64,000 nt of DNA, from the NCBI GenBank assembly GCA_964017155.1, contig OZ024854.1:46454923-46518922 (forward strand), read 5' to 3'. The notes under the pieces are model-generated. The model had not been told where the DNA came from and did not search any database. It worked only from the letters and a program-made list of their open reading frames with translations. This document shows, one piece after another, positions 1 to 12,900 of the stretch; the first letter of the stretch is position 1; each line of letters opens with the position of its first letter. This DNA comes from Oasisia sp. SBJ-2009 (Eukaryota > Annelida > Polychaeta > Sabellida > Siboglinidae). Made by a program: the position numbers and the translations under genes.

Positions 1-364
1 ATTGTAATATTAAAAATAACCATTTTGCATTTTTGTTTTGCAGTAGCTATTTAGTTGATTAACTATTCATAAGAAAAAAGGCAAGCATGAAAAAAAACTC
101 AAATCAACAGAATCTGGAGAAGTAGCCGCAAAAAATAGAATGCAGCTATAGTTTGTCGGGTGTCATATCTGCAATAAGTATACAAGTCCTATATACATAA
201 TCAGAAAGTGCGTTCCTCTGCCTTGTCTACCCCATCATGTTTGTTGTAACAAATATTTCTTCTGTAGTCTCTCTTCCATAATATTCAACCTTATATATAT
301 TTCGTCTACCTGTGCTAATACACAACGGTATCTAACACTGTTTACATGACATGTTTCCACACAG

Positions 365-974
365 ACTGCAACGCTCTCTGTTGGCGAATCATGTGACACG
401 AAGGTGTCAATCCAATATGGCCAACGGATTGGTAACTACAGCTGTGCCGCCCGAGTCACACAGACGCTGGAAGCACGGTAGGTTCCCTAAACCTCCAGGT
501 GGCAGCACTACTCTTAATTGCACCACAAAAATGTGATAATTTCAGACTTGACTGTCAGTCAATTTCTCAATAATTGTTGTATGGTTGCCTTTGCATTAAT
601 ATAGATCAAACTAAAAAATTCATCTACATTGGTTTGAAAAATTCATCTGTGTCCGTCCGTCCGTCCGTCCGTCCGTCCGTCCGTCTGTCCGTCCGTCACC
701 ACCTGTCACCACCATGTCCTCTGTTTCAGGTGTGTGGATGTGACAGAGACGTGTCACCGATTCCTTGACCTGACGGGCCCGCTACAGCTGGGCGGCCTGC
801 CCACGCTGTCAGGGGACTTCCAGGTGCACAACAAGCACTTTGTGGGCTGTCTGCGAGACGTCCACATCGACGACAAGTTCCTCGACCTCAACGACTACGT
901 GTGGAACGCCCAGACCAAGGCAGGGTGTCATCACAAGAGACAGTTCTGTGTCAAGTCTGTTTGCAAGCATGGAG
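365..974 (+). other. CELSR: CELSR exons for the end of LamG domain 1 and the start of the next EGF repeat
   Basis: Two exons (365-477 and 730-974, joined through a split Arg codon). The first reads into IGNYSCAARV, close to a conserved segment of vertebrate CELSR LamG1. The second contains LDLTGPLQLGGLP, FVGCLRDVHID and AGC, the typical end of a LamG domain with its disulfide Cys. The final residues FCVKSVCKHGG begin an EGF repeat that continues in exon 1500-1574. The earlier part of LamG1 is upstream of the window. Confidence 0.9.
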
Positions 975-3900
975 GTACACAACAGTGTTTAAATGTCTGG
1001 ATATGGTGATGGTTTGATGTAGAATATTGTAAATATAAAACGTGTTTTTGTTCCGTTTATTTTTTAACTGGTTTATGCTGTATGTTACATGGTACATAAT
1101 TTTTACATACAAAAGCACTTCAAAGTAAATTTGTAGAATAAGACTCCCAACAACTATTTTGTCTATAAATTTGGATAATTGAATGTTATATTGAGAACGT
1201 ACTGGGTGAATAAGATTAATATTGCTTGTAATTCTTACACAAACAGAGCAGTATTTATTACAGACAACCTGATCATAAAACAACCTTTGAAACAAATGTT
1301 ATAATATAAATGCATACTAAACATTTGTGTTCGTGATTGTACACATGTTTACCTTGAAGTGAAAGAGCATGTTTAAAGAGAAGTTTCTTCACTTGTGTCT
1401 TGTATGTTTGTGGTCATTACTGCACACATGTTCACCTTGAGGTGAAAGAGCATGGTTAAAGAGAAGTGTCATCAGTTGCTTCTGTCCTGTGTCTTACAGG
1501 CACGTGTCAGGAGTCATGGGACACCTACCAGTGCACCTGTGTGGAGAAGTGGGGTGGCAAGGACTGTAGTCAGGGTAAGTGACACAAAGTGGGGCGATAA
1601 AGTAAAGTGATAACATTAAGACCAGTCAAACAAGATCTCTTCATTATAATCAAACAGATGGACTTAACAGGATTTAGTAAAACTAAGCAGAGCTATGATG
1701 ACATTTGTTCTGCTTCAGTAAACAATGGTATACACAAGCAGTAACCATAAACATGATTGCTATGTCATCCGTATGTTGAAATCTGGCTCTATACAGGCAT
1801 TTACTCATCTATAAAAGGGGCGTTTCAGATTGGCAGACCGCAAAATATGTTCGACATTTTATAAGAGTGTTGGTCACCACCATATGTGTTGCGGAAGTAC
1901 ATTGCTTCAGTGGTAGCTCAGTGAAATGTCATGATTCAAGTTGTTGCATATGGCCATTTAAAAAAATCTTAAGTCCTATTCCTTGTATTGGTGGGGGAAC
2001 GGGAGATTTTAATCATTTCTAATTGAATAAAAATATTTGAACTCTCTGAGTGTCCTTAAAAACACAAAATAGGATGAAAACTGGATCATATAGATTACAG
2101 ATAGTAGGCAGTATGAAAGAACTAAATCTAAGGTACTACACCTACATACAAATTAATCATTCTTATCCCTATATAAAGAGAACCAGCCATAAATATCTCC
2201 TTATGCCTGTTTTCAGCAATAGGCCCTCGTCGGAAGCTGCTGGGCTCGGGCTACGTGTCATATGTCCAGCACAGGCTGCCCAATGTACGCTTCCCCTGGT
2301 ACAACGGCGTGTCCTTCCGCACTCGGTACCACGCCGCACTCCTCATGTCCATCCAGGTTGGCGACAATGTCAAGGTCAAGATTGAGGTCAGTTGTTTGTG
2401 GCTGTATGAAACAGCTGAATGTTGTTCATCTTACAATTAGCGCATCATGCTGTTTTAATCATGTGTATGTATGTATCTGTTGTGTGTTGCTGGAAGATAA
2501 TGGTGCATTCTCCTGAAGAATCGTATGTGTGCTGTAATAATTAACAGCACTTCATTCCAGTGAGTGGTGCTTACCAATATATGATGTGTGTCATCACAGG
2601 AAGCATGTGTGAAACCTATGGATGACATTTGTTGCACAGTGTAATGGCTGTACTGTACACGCTAAGGTTGGTTGCTGCATTGAATACAACATAATGCAGA
2701 ATGAATTAACTTGTCCATATTTCGAAGTGGCATTCAAGCCCAGGTTGTCTCGATGAAGAGTCTGATGCCCTAGTTGATCTGCTGTCCCAAGAGACGTGTG
2801 ACCTGTAACTCGTGTTGTAGATGGTGAATGGCATCCTCCACTACGTCCACCCTCAGAAGACCGTCACCCTGGACAGTGGGCCGGTCAACGACGGTCAGTG
2901 GCACTATGTGGAGGCACGCTGGCTCACCGACAAACTCATCCTCACCCTCGACTATGGACAGATACAGGTGAGCCACACCCCACCCTCACACTCCACCCTC
3001 TCACCCCACCCTCTCACCCCACCCTCACACCCCACCCTCTCACCCCACCCTCTCACCCCACCCTCACACCCCACCCTCACACCCCACCCTCACACCCCAC
3101 CCTCTCACCCCACCCTCACACTCCACCCTCTCACCCCACCCTCTCACCCCACCCTCTCACCACACCCTCTCACCCCACCCTCTCACCCCACCCTCTCACC
3201 ACACCCTCTCACCCCACCCTCTCACCCCACCCTCTCACCACACCCTCTCACCCCACCCTCTCACCACACCCTCTCACCCCACCCTCTCACCCAACCCTCT
3301 CACCCACCCTCTCACCCAACCCTCTCACCCACCCTCTCACTCCACCCTCTCACCCCACCCTCTCACCCCACCCTCTCACCCAACCCTCTCACCCCACCCT
3401 CTCACCCCACCCTCTCACCCAACCCTCTCACCCACCCTCTCACCCAACCCTCTCACCCACCCTCTCAACCAACCCTCTCACCCCCCGTCTCACCCCCCCT
3501 GTCACCCCCCTCTCACCCCCCCTCTCACCCAACCCTCTCACCCACCCTCTCACCGCACCCTCTCACCCAACCCTCTCACCCACCCTCTCATCCCACCCTC
3601 TCACCACACCCTCTCACCCCACCCTCTCACCGCACCCTCTCACCCCACCCTCTCACCCCACCCTCTCACCCACCCTCTCACCCCACCCTCTCACCCACCC
3701 TCTCACCCCACCCTCTCACCCACCCTCTCACCCCACCCTCTCACCCCACCCTCTCACCCACCCTCTCACCCCACCCTCTCACCGCACCCTCTCACCCCAC
3801 CCTCTCACCGCACCCTCTCACCCCACCCTCTCACCCCACCCTCTCACCGCACCCTCTCACCCCACCCTCTCACCGCACCCTCTCACCCCACCCTCTCACC

Positions 3901-6900
3901 CCACCCTCTCATTGCAGGATCTCTTGTCTCCGTTGCCCTTGAGAGGCGGGAGAGATTTCTCATTGGTATACTTTGGGAGAAGGGTTTCTACCCTCAGCAT
4001 ACCTTGTCAGAAGGAGAACCTTCCCAGAAATATGGAATATATTGTTCATGCCTCCAAGATTTGGTTATTTTTGTCAGAAATTCAATTGCTGTGGAGCGTA
4101 CGGTTCAGATGTTATGCTCCAAAGTATATGAATGTATTACAAAACATTCCCAGCAATATACCTTGTAGGAATGGTTTCTTCCATAAGTATCCTTTTGGAG
4201 AAGGGAGACGTTTTCTAGTGGTATCATTTAGGTAAATAGTAGTAAATAAGGTCAATACATCATGAATTTTCTTATGACTTGGTGTGTTGAGTGCCACTAG
4301 GAAGCCTTTGGTGACAGGTAATAGCTACAACATAATTCAGTTGACGTAGAGACACTCTCCTTGACCTGTGAGAAAATAGAAACAAACAAAAAACCAGCTG
4401 TGCTCATTTATATGGATTACTTTACACGGTTTCAAACTAAAACATACAAACTTTTGCCACTGCAAACGGTGACGCCTTGACTCTGTTATCTCACTCAGTC
4501 TTGTTAATTCTGCCCCTGTTCCCTTCCAGACGACAGTGCCAATGGGGAAGTGGGTTCTGGGGAAGCGAGTGGGTCAGATCGTGGTGGGAGGCCAGCCCCA
4601 GAGGATCCAGTCACGCACCATTGTCCTGAACGGACTGAAGGGCTGTGTCGAGGTAAGTCCACTCACCACTACTTCAAGTCTCTTGTGTCATACTTATGTT
4701 TTATGAATAATAGATTAATTATTGTTTTACCGATTACTTGGTATAAACTAATAAATACTAATTGATGTAATAGATTGGTAAATATTATTTTTATTAAATA
4801 CCATGCATTTTATCACTCCGTTAAAAAAATTACATTGTATTCAGTCTACTGTATCCCCTCTACTGTGGGAAACAAACCTAATTTTCTGACCCGTAAACCT
4901 CTGTCATGACCTCTGTGCTGTAGAATGCGCGTGTGGGGAACAACCCTAACTCGGTGCTAGACAACCTGAAGATGTCGCCCCGAGAGTATCATGTGGAGGC
5001 GGGGTGCTCCCAGGCCGACCCCTGTAATGACTACCCCTGCCCCGCGGGGCGTAGCTACTGCAATGACGAGTGGCAGCAACACTCCTGCTCCTGTTTCCCA
5101 GGTAATGTCCCCTCCCTTGGGAGCATCTCAACACATTGTGCCGCACAAAACCTTGGTTATTTAACTGGGAAATCGTAGCCGAAATCAATGATCAGGATAA
5201 AAAGTTTTATTAAAAAAAATTGAAATGGTTCAAAGTGATATCATCTATGATGAAAATAGCATTAAGTAATGCTAATGGGATGAAGAAAGATGTTACTTTC
5301 TATTTAATATATAAACTGTATTTGGCTGATTAACTTAAGTCTCCTGCACTCTGCCTAAGGGATCAGACAGGGATAGTTGTTGGAATCCCTGTCGTCAGGG
5401 GTGAGATGTGTACAACGTAACCTTTGACACGGGTCATGACGTTCTGGTATCCAGGTCGAATGGGGCCGCAGTGCTTGCGCGTCTGCACCCACTTCAACCC
5501 ATGTGATGCTAGCGCCACCTGTAGGGAGTGGCCGTCGTCGATCCACGGCTACACGTGCGTGTGTCCGAGGCACCGGTCGGGTCAGTACTGTGAACAGCGT
5601 CTCAACGAGATCTGCCCGGCCACCTGGTGGGGACATCCAATCTGCGGCCCGTGTAACTGTCCAACTCGCCGCGGCTTTGACCACAGCTGTAATAAGACGA
5701 CCGGAAAGTGTTACTGCAAGGTAAGGAACGACGCTTATGATGAATAATAAAAAGTATTTATTGAAAAGAAATTGGAAGTAGTTCTCGGGCGCTGTACGTA
5801 TGAAAATATGTAATAGAATTCTACACAAAAAAGATGTAGCAACTAAAAAATAAGCATTAAAAAATAGCATTACTTTAAATACAGTTTAAAAAAACCAAGA
5901 TATTATTAGGAAAACATTGTTTAAACATGTACATGTACTAAGAAAATCTTTTAAATAATTACTGGAAATTCAATAATTAAAACAAGGTGATTGGGCAGAG
6001 AAGTGCTAAAAACTATAATGAGACAATAAATGTGCTAAAATCATAACGTGCAACAACCTATGTCAGGCACTAAATTTTTTTTGCCAGTTATGACATAGCT
6101 TTGAGTCATGTGCCCAGAAATTTTACAGTTGTCACAATGATTGTCACAACATTCACCTTAGTGTCACAGGTCATTTGGGGTTGCCTGTATTTTGTCGTGA
6201 CCTTGCCAGGCGAATGAGTGATGACGTGTCACTGTTGTAGGAGAACTACTACCGCCGGCCCAACAGTGACACTTGTCTGCCATGTGACTGCTACATGGAC
6301 GGCTCATACAGCACGTCATGTGACCAGTCGACGGGTCAGTGTCGATGTCGGAATGGTGTCATTGGCCGACAGTGCAACCAGTGCGATAGTCGGTTCGCTC
6401 AGGTGACGACCCGGGGGTGTGAGGTTGTCTACGATTCCTGCCCCACCAACTTCATGAAGGGCATCTGGTGGCAGTCGGAGACGTACGGGCAGCTGGCGAA
6501 GCAGGCGTGCCCGATGGGCAGTGTTGGCATGGCAACGCGGTTCTGTGATGAGAAGAATCTGTGGCTGGAGCCTGATATGTCCGCGTGTACGTCAACGGAC
6601 TTTGTTGGACTCACAAAACAGGTTCGTACAGGATTCAGTGAGAAACATTACGGACATGGTAATACAGGATTCAGAATGCGTGTTATATGTGATGTTGTAA
6701 AAGATCAGTTCTTACATAGTGCAGTATCCAAATGCTCAGGATTGATCAAGGTGGCTTACACTTTACTTTCTGGCAGACCTGTTCAATCGAACTCCATCTT
6801 AGCTTCTCTGGGAAGCATCCAGCCATGCTGCAATTAATGCACAAAGAATATATGGACACTAGTATCAACCACTGTCTATAGCCAGGTACTCATTTGTACA

Positions 6901-9900
6901 GCTGATTGAACTGGAGCAATGATGAGAGACAAAAATTGCCCAAGGTTTTACATGGCAGCACCCCGGGTCCTCTTAGTAGACGGTTTTTTGCTCTAGCTAC
7001 TGCGCCATGGCACTACTGCAAGTGACATAGCATATGACACTTTGAAATAAAATAAACCCATGTTGTGAACTGACTACAGTGCTGCCATCTGTCTGCTTGC
7101 AGCTGGAGCAGCTGGAGAAGGGTGCCCTCAAGGTGAACACGTTCGTGGCGAAGGTTCTCACGACACGACTCAACGCGACCGTGTCGAAGCTAGACAAGTT
7201 GCACGGGAATGACGTATACACGACCTACAGACTCATTGTCCACATACTGCGCTACGAGAACCAGCAGAACGGGCTCAACCTGACACACACGCAGGACAGG
7301 AACTTCATACAGGTGGGTGGACACGGCTAGGGGAATGTGGGGAACAATGGGACCCTTGGGACAGAATGGTCATACAAGTAGGGGAAATTAAGGATCGTTG
7401 GGCAGGGAATACATTTTGCACAGGGGGCAGAAAGGCCAAACGGACTTGACGGGATGTTCATACCACTAAGGGCACGTGGGCAGAATCATCATACAGCTAG
7501 GGGCTGTTATTTGGTGTTGCACTGAATGTTAGCAATGGGAGGGCCTCTTGTGGGATATTTAATGCACCGGTCAAAGGGATATTTTGGTACATGGACAGGA
7601 GTAGGACTGGGGGGGGGAGTTTATTTAGTCAAAGAATGACTGAAAAATTGTTTGTTTGTGATAGGCGTCATTTTCAACACAAACCCCTCCTAGGACACTC
7701 TGGTGTAATGACAAATTTGTCAGTTATTCTGTAACATGTGGTCTTTCAGAACATCGTGAATGCTGTTGGTGGGATATTGGACCCCAAAAACAAAGACATC
7801 TGGACCCGTATTCACAACCAGACTGCTGGAGCAGCGGAACTGATGGCTGCCCTGGAGGCTTACACCGTTACCCTTGCCCGCAATGCACCCCAACTCTTCA
7901 CCCAGCCCTTTGATGCCGTCCATGCCAATCTGAGTGAGTTGTGTCCACACTTAAACAACGGAACTCTGGAAGATCATTAAAGACAACAAATGATGATGTG
8001 ATGATTTTTGTAGATAGTTACATAACCTGATGTTGGTAGTTGACAAGTGACGCAGCATGTGACACTTAAAAAATAAAATAAACAATTTCAACTGATAGGA
8101 GAATAAAAGAGGGTAGGTGAAATGAGGAAGAAGTGGGAAACTAGAAGATGAAGAGGGAGACGGAGAGAAGTAGGGAGAAAAAGAGGGAGCGAGTAGGGGT
8201 GAGCAGGACAGGAGAAACCCAAGTAACCTTGCCTGTTCATCCATTGATGACAACGTTATAACTACATTTGTGCATGCAGCTTATCTATCTTACGGATTAC
8301 CACCATTTTGTTTCTGAACCTGTGGTCTTGAATTGTGAAAATTACCTTATTCTTATTTATAAACAAACACCACCTCCAAGTACATTTCCAGCAAGCCATC
8401 ACATGAATACACCCCATACATAACCATTGTCTGTTAGATTCAAGTACAATTTCTGATTACACAACTAATAATTTCTGCTCACTTCAACACTTCAGCCACC
8501 ATTGGTGGCCTTCTTCAGGAACTGAATTGTCACTGCTCACTAACGAGCAGTGACAATTCAGTTCCTAAAGAAGGCCACAGATGGTGGCTGAAACGTTGAA
8601 GTGAGTAGAAATTATCAGTTGTGTAATCAGAAATTTTACTTGAATAATATACTTCCAACTTGATGAACGACGTTTCGATCTGTCAGTTACGGACCTTGTT
8701 CACGTACTGGTGTCACGTGTGTTGCCTCAGATTTCAGCGGGATAATCAAATTATCCCGCTGAAATCTGAGGCAACACACGTGACACCAGTACGTGAACAA
8801 GGTCCGTAGCTGACAGATCGAAACGTCGTACTCTTCGACATTAAGCTCCAAAGTAAGTTAATTATACTACAATAAACCATTCTTGGAGCCATGAATAATA
8901 TATTCACTAACTTGATGAAATTTTCACGAACGTTGTCTGTAGTGCTGGGCATCGACTACGTGGATGGAGACAACGTGTCCGTGGTGACCGTCCCCAAGTA
9001 CAACAACAAGGTGGCCGACCCGGACCTGTTTGACCGAGACACTCGCCTCCTGCTGCCGGGCACCTCCCTCCAGCCAGCACTCAGTGGTCAGTCGGTCAGG
9101 TCTCTCAGTAACTGGGGGGCAAAACACTATTTATAACAACCAAGCTTGAAACAGTGTTCTGATATTGTCCATCATTTAGATGTAGATATCCATCGAATCA
9201 ACTTGTTCCATATGACATATGTCGGTTTTGTCAACTCCATAAAAATTGTATTTATAGACACTAGACAAAAGTGAACTGAATAGTGAGGTGCCCTTATTAG
9301 CAGAAAATATTTCCTATTCTTTATTGTAGATCAAGATAATCAGAGATTATCTCAGGGTGACCTTATTGTGAAGTGACTGTATTAAAGAGGTGACTGTAAA
9401 GTGAGTTTGATTGTGATATGCAATGGTTTATGGTAAAAAGTCAGAAAAAATAACCATATGTGCCATACGTGGTCACGTCTAGCCAGCAGAACAATTACAT
9501 TCTAGTGGCCAGGGGTTATTCACACTACCAATAGTTACCTGCTTAGTGTTCTGAGTAAATTCCTTGAATGGTTTTAATTTAAGGATCAATAACCACATGA
9601 CAACAGATTCAAACTTCACCACATAGGCTAGACCACGTTCATGTGTAGGGATACAGTGACAAAACACTTAATCCTTTTATGTATGTATAGTATGTGTGAA
9701 GTTCGGTGTTGTTGTAGGTAAAAAGGGAGACGTTGACACCAAACCTGTCCTCGCCTACCTCATGTTCAAGACAATTGGAGACATCCTGCCTCAGCACTTC
9801 GACTCGTCGGTCAGGTGGGAATACTTTCTGCAAAGAACATTCCCACACATGTCACTTGTTCATTCATGGCCTAAAATCATGGGAAATATTTATATAGCCA

Positions 9901-12900
9901 TATTTACACAGGTGTCCTTTCTCAACAAAAGGTACAAATCAGAGGTGTATTATCATTTCGATTTTATGCTCATCTTGGGTAAAAACAGACCTAATGCATG
10001 GACGATAAAGTTTTACATGTTTATTTTTCTAATGGTGTCCTTGTTTGAGTAAAATGATATGTAGTCCCTTACTGCCCTAGTTCCCTGTGTTCACAGCCGC
10101 TCTCATTTGACCTTGATCTTGCCCTTTATAATTACCAGCCTTGAACAGCAAATTTGTTAAAGATTTCCTAAAATTGTGCATAGCAAACTCAATACAAAAA
10201 AATACAATTTGTTTTGTTTTTTACACTATTTTTGTGATCAAATACTTGAGTGAGTTGACCCCTTAACGTGACATTCCTGTGTTTTGTGATAGGGTAAGTG
10301 AGGAGCTTCCTGTGTCGGTGAACAGTCCGATATTTGCCCTGAATGTTGTCACGGGCAACCAGACAGTGTCCAGTCTGCCCTCTGACCCTTTGAGGCTGGA
10401 CTTCCGTCTGCTGGTCACCAAGAACCGGTCAAGCCCGCAGTGCATCTTCTGGAAGGCGAGGTGAGTAGCGGTCATCTTGGGTAGTTTAAGGAAGACTTTG
10501 CATTGTGGGATATTGCTTGTTTTGATTAATGGCAAATGAGTATCTATTATTGAGCAAATCTGTGTGTGAAGTTTTCCTCCTAAATGTCTTAATGTCAGAT
10601 TCAGGGAATAACTGACGGATCCTTGGAAAAAAGTAGTGTCTTCATTTAAAACAATTGCTGTTGGTTATGGGTTCTTGATGGTTTTAGAGTTCCCGCTGGA
10701 TTGTTTACGATGTTATGCTTACTTTTTACTATTGATCTGTGGACCACAAGTCGGTTGTGAACATTTTGTGAAATTTGTGTTAATGTAAACATTTTCAAAT
10801 TTATGTCAACTAAGAACATTACTTGCAGTGAAATTGTTGGAAGTTTTCTTTCGGTGCTGGATATTGTAACTGTTTCAAGATTATATTGTGTATGTCTTAC
10901 AGTGTTAGAAGTTATTCCTTTCCTTGCAGTTTGGACAATGGTCAGACTGGACAGTGGTCAACTGATGGCTGCAGGTTGGTCAACAGGCGGTCGGAGAATG
11001 ACCATGACTATGTCACCTGTGAATGTGACCATCTCACAAGTTTTGGTGTCTTGATGGACCAGTCAAGTGTTGAGGTAAACAGCTATTCCATTTGATTTAT
11101 TTTAATTAATATTTCTATTTAATTATTTATTAATTATACATTGTTACTGTATTGCAAAAGTTACATTAAAACAATAATGACTACTAGGGTAAATTTATTT
11201 TCGTAAAATAGTTGTTTATGTAGCGATTGTAAACCACAGATTAATTATAGATATGTTGTGACAAGCATTGAAAATGTTTTGATCTTCTGCTATACAAACA
11301 AAATATGTTATTTATTTACATAACATAGACATAGCTTTCCAGTTTCATAAATGGGCTAAAAGTTGTGAAAACTGAGCAGTCTATAATGTATTATTTCATG
11401 TGTAAGGAAAATATTCTCATAATTTTTAAAGGGACCAGTATTAATCAAAGTTTGACTAAACACCATGCTTTCAACAGTTGAAAATGCATTAAAAAAATAT
11501 ATCACTTTCCTTGTATACTCCCTTTAAGACAATGCTATTGTAAACGTAATTTCTTGTTTTAAATTTGGAATATTTGTCAAAATTAAAAATTGTTTTTATT
11601 TTTAAGACAATGCTATTGTAAACGTCATTTCTTGTTTTAAATGTGGAATATTTTTTGAAATAAAAAATATTAATTTTTTTATTCCTATTAAAACAACTAG
11701 TCACCGTCACTGTGATCACCGAGGTGACATCTGTCGTGTCTGTTTCAGTACCTGGGCGCAGGGCCCGTGTCCGTTGAGATCATCACCTACGTGTGCTTCT
11801 CCCTCACCCTCCTCTGTCTCCTCATCGCCTTCCTCATCTTCCGCTGCCTCCCGCGCCTCGCCGCCAACACCAACAGCATCCTCATCAACCTCGTCTTCTG
11901 CATCTTCATCACCCTCCTCATCTACCTGATCGGCATCGACCAGGTCAACAGCAGGGTAAGTTCATCTCTCTGCTGCTGTTGTATATCTTCTTTTATGAAA
12001 ATAACTTTACTAATATTTTTTTTAGTTATTTAATTAGTTATTAATAATATTTACTACATATTATGCTAGTTACATTTATTTCTTGGTTTTGCAATTATTT
12101 ACTATATTTCTACTATGAAAATAATTTTCCTAATATTTTATATATTATTTAATTAGTTATTAATAATACATACTACATAGTATGCTAACTACATAACATT
12201 TTATTTCTTGGTTTTGCAATTATTTACTCTTATGTATTTCAATATGTTGTGAATTTTTATCTGACAGTATATTATAAATTATATTACTATTACTGTGTCA
12301 TGTTTAAAATCTGTATTTATAATTATGTATCACTGTGTTCTTATATACTGTATGTGTTGAGGTGAATATAATCAGGATTGTCGTTGGTTAAATTACAACA
12401 TAATAACTTTTTAGTATACTTCAACATAATACTTTATTTCTGTTGCTTATATCAAGTTATGTCAACACAGGCAGTGCTGCCTCTAATACAAGATCAAAAC
12501 TTTTTAAATCATCACCCAAAATATGAGTAATTTTGCTGTGTGCGTAAATGAACTTCCTGAGTATGAGTATGTAATATTTACACATGGCAATGCATGGTGT
12601 AATGTGTTACAGCTGGCTATTTACACTTGGTGTAATGTGTTACAGCTGGCGTGCAAGATGGTGGCCATTGTGCTGCACTACTTCTGCATGTGTGTGTTTG
12701 CGTGGATGTTTGTCGACGCCCTTCACATCTACCGCATGATGACAGAGATCCGAGACATCAACCATGGAGCCATGAAGTTCTACTATGTTGTTGGATATGG
12801 TCAGTCTCTCACAATGTTCAATTTTTAAATAATACTTTTTAGTTTTTACAGGTTTTTTTTATTGTATAAAGTTACCATGCAAAGTCGCACTCTCCACACA

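Larger units (their letters stand above)
6622..10929 (+). other. CELSR: CELSR GAIN domain region (exons 7103-7312, 7750-7933, 8943-9086, 9718-9814, 10293-10460)
   Basis: These five exons give the helical GAIN-A part (LIVHILRYENQQNGLNLTHTQD; AAELMAALEAYTVTLAR) and the GAIN-B part (LPVSVNSPIFALNVV; RLDFRLLVTKNRSSPQCIFW). The order and several residues follow vertebrate CELSR. GAIN is the autoproteolysis fold of adhesion GPCRs. The introns here carry a SINE (about 6.7-7.0 kb) and two foldback palindromes (8.4-8.8 kb). Confidence 0.85.

Noticed and set aside
2821..4235. Two long + strand ORFs rich in Pro/Ser/Thr/His
   Set aside because: They are readings of a stop-free minisatellite within a CELSR intron with a good donor at 2968; not separate genes.
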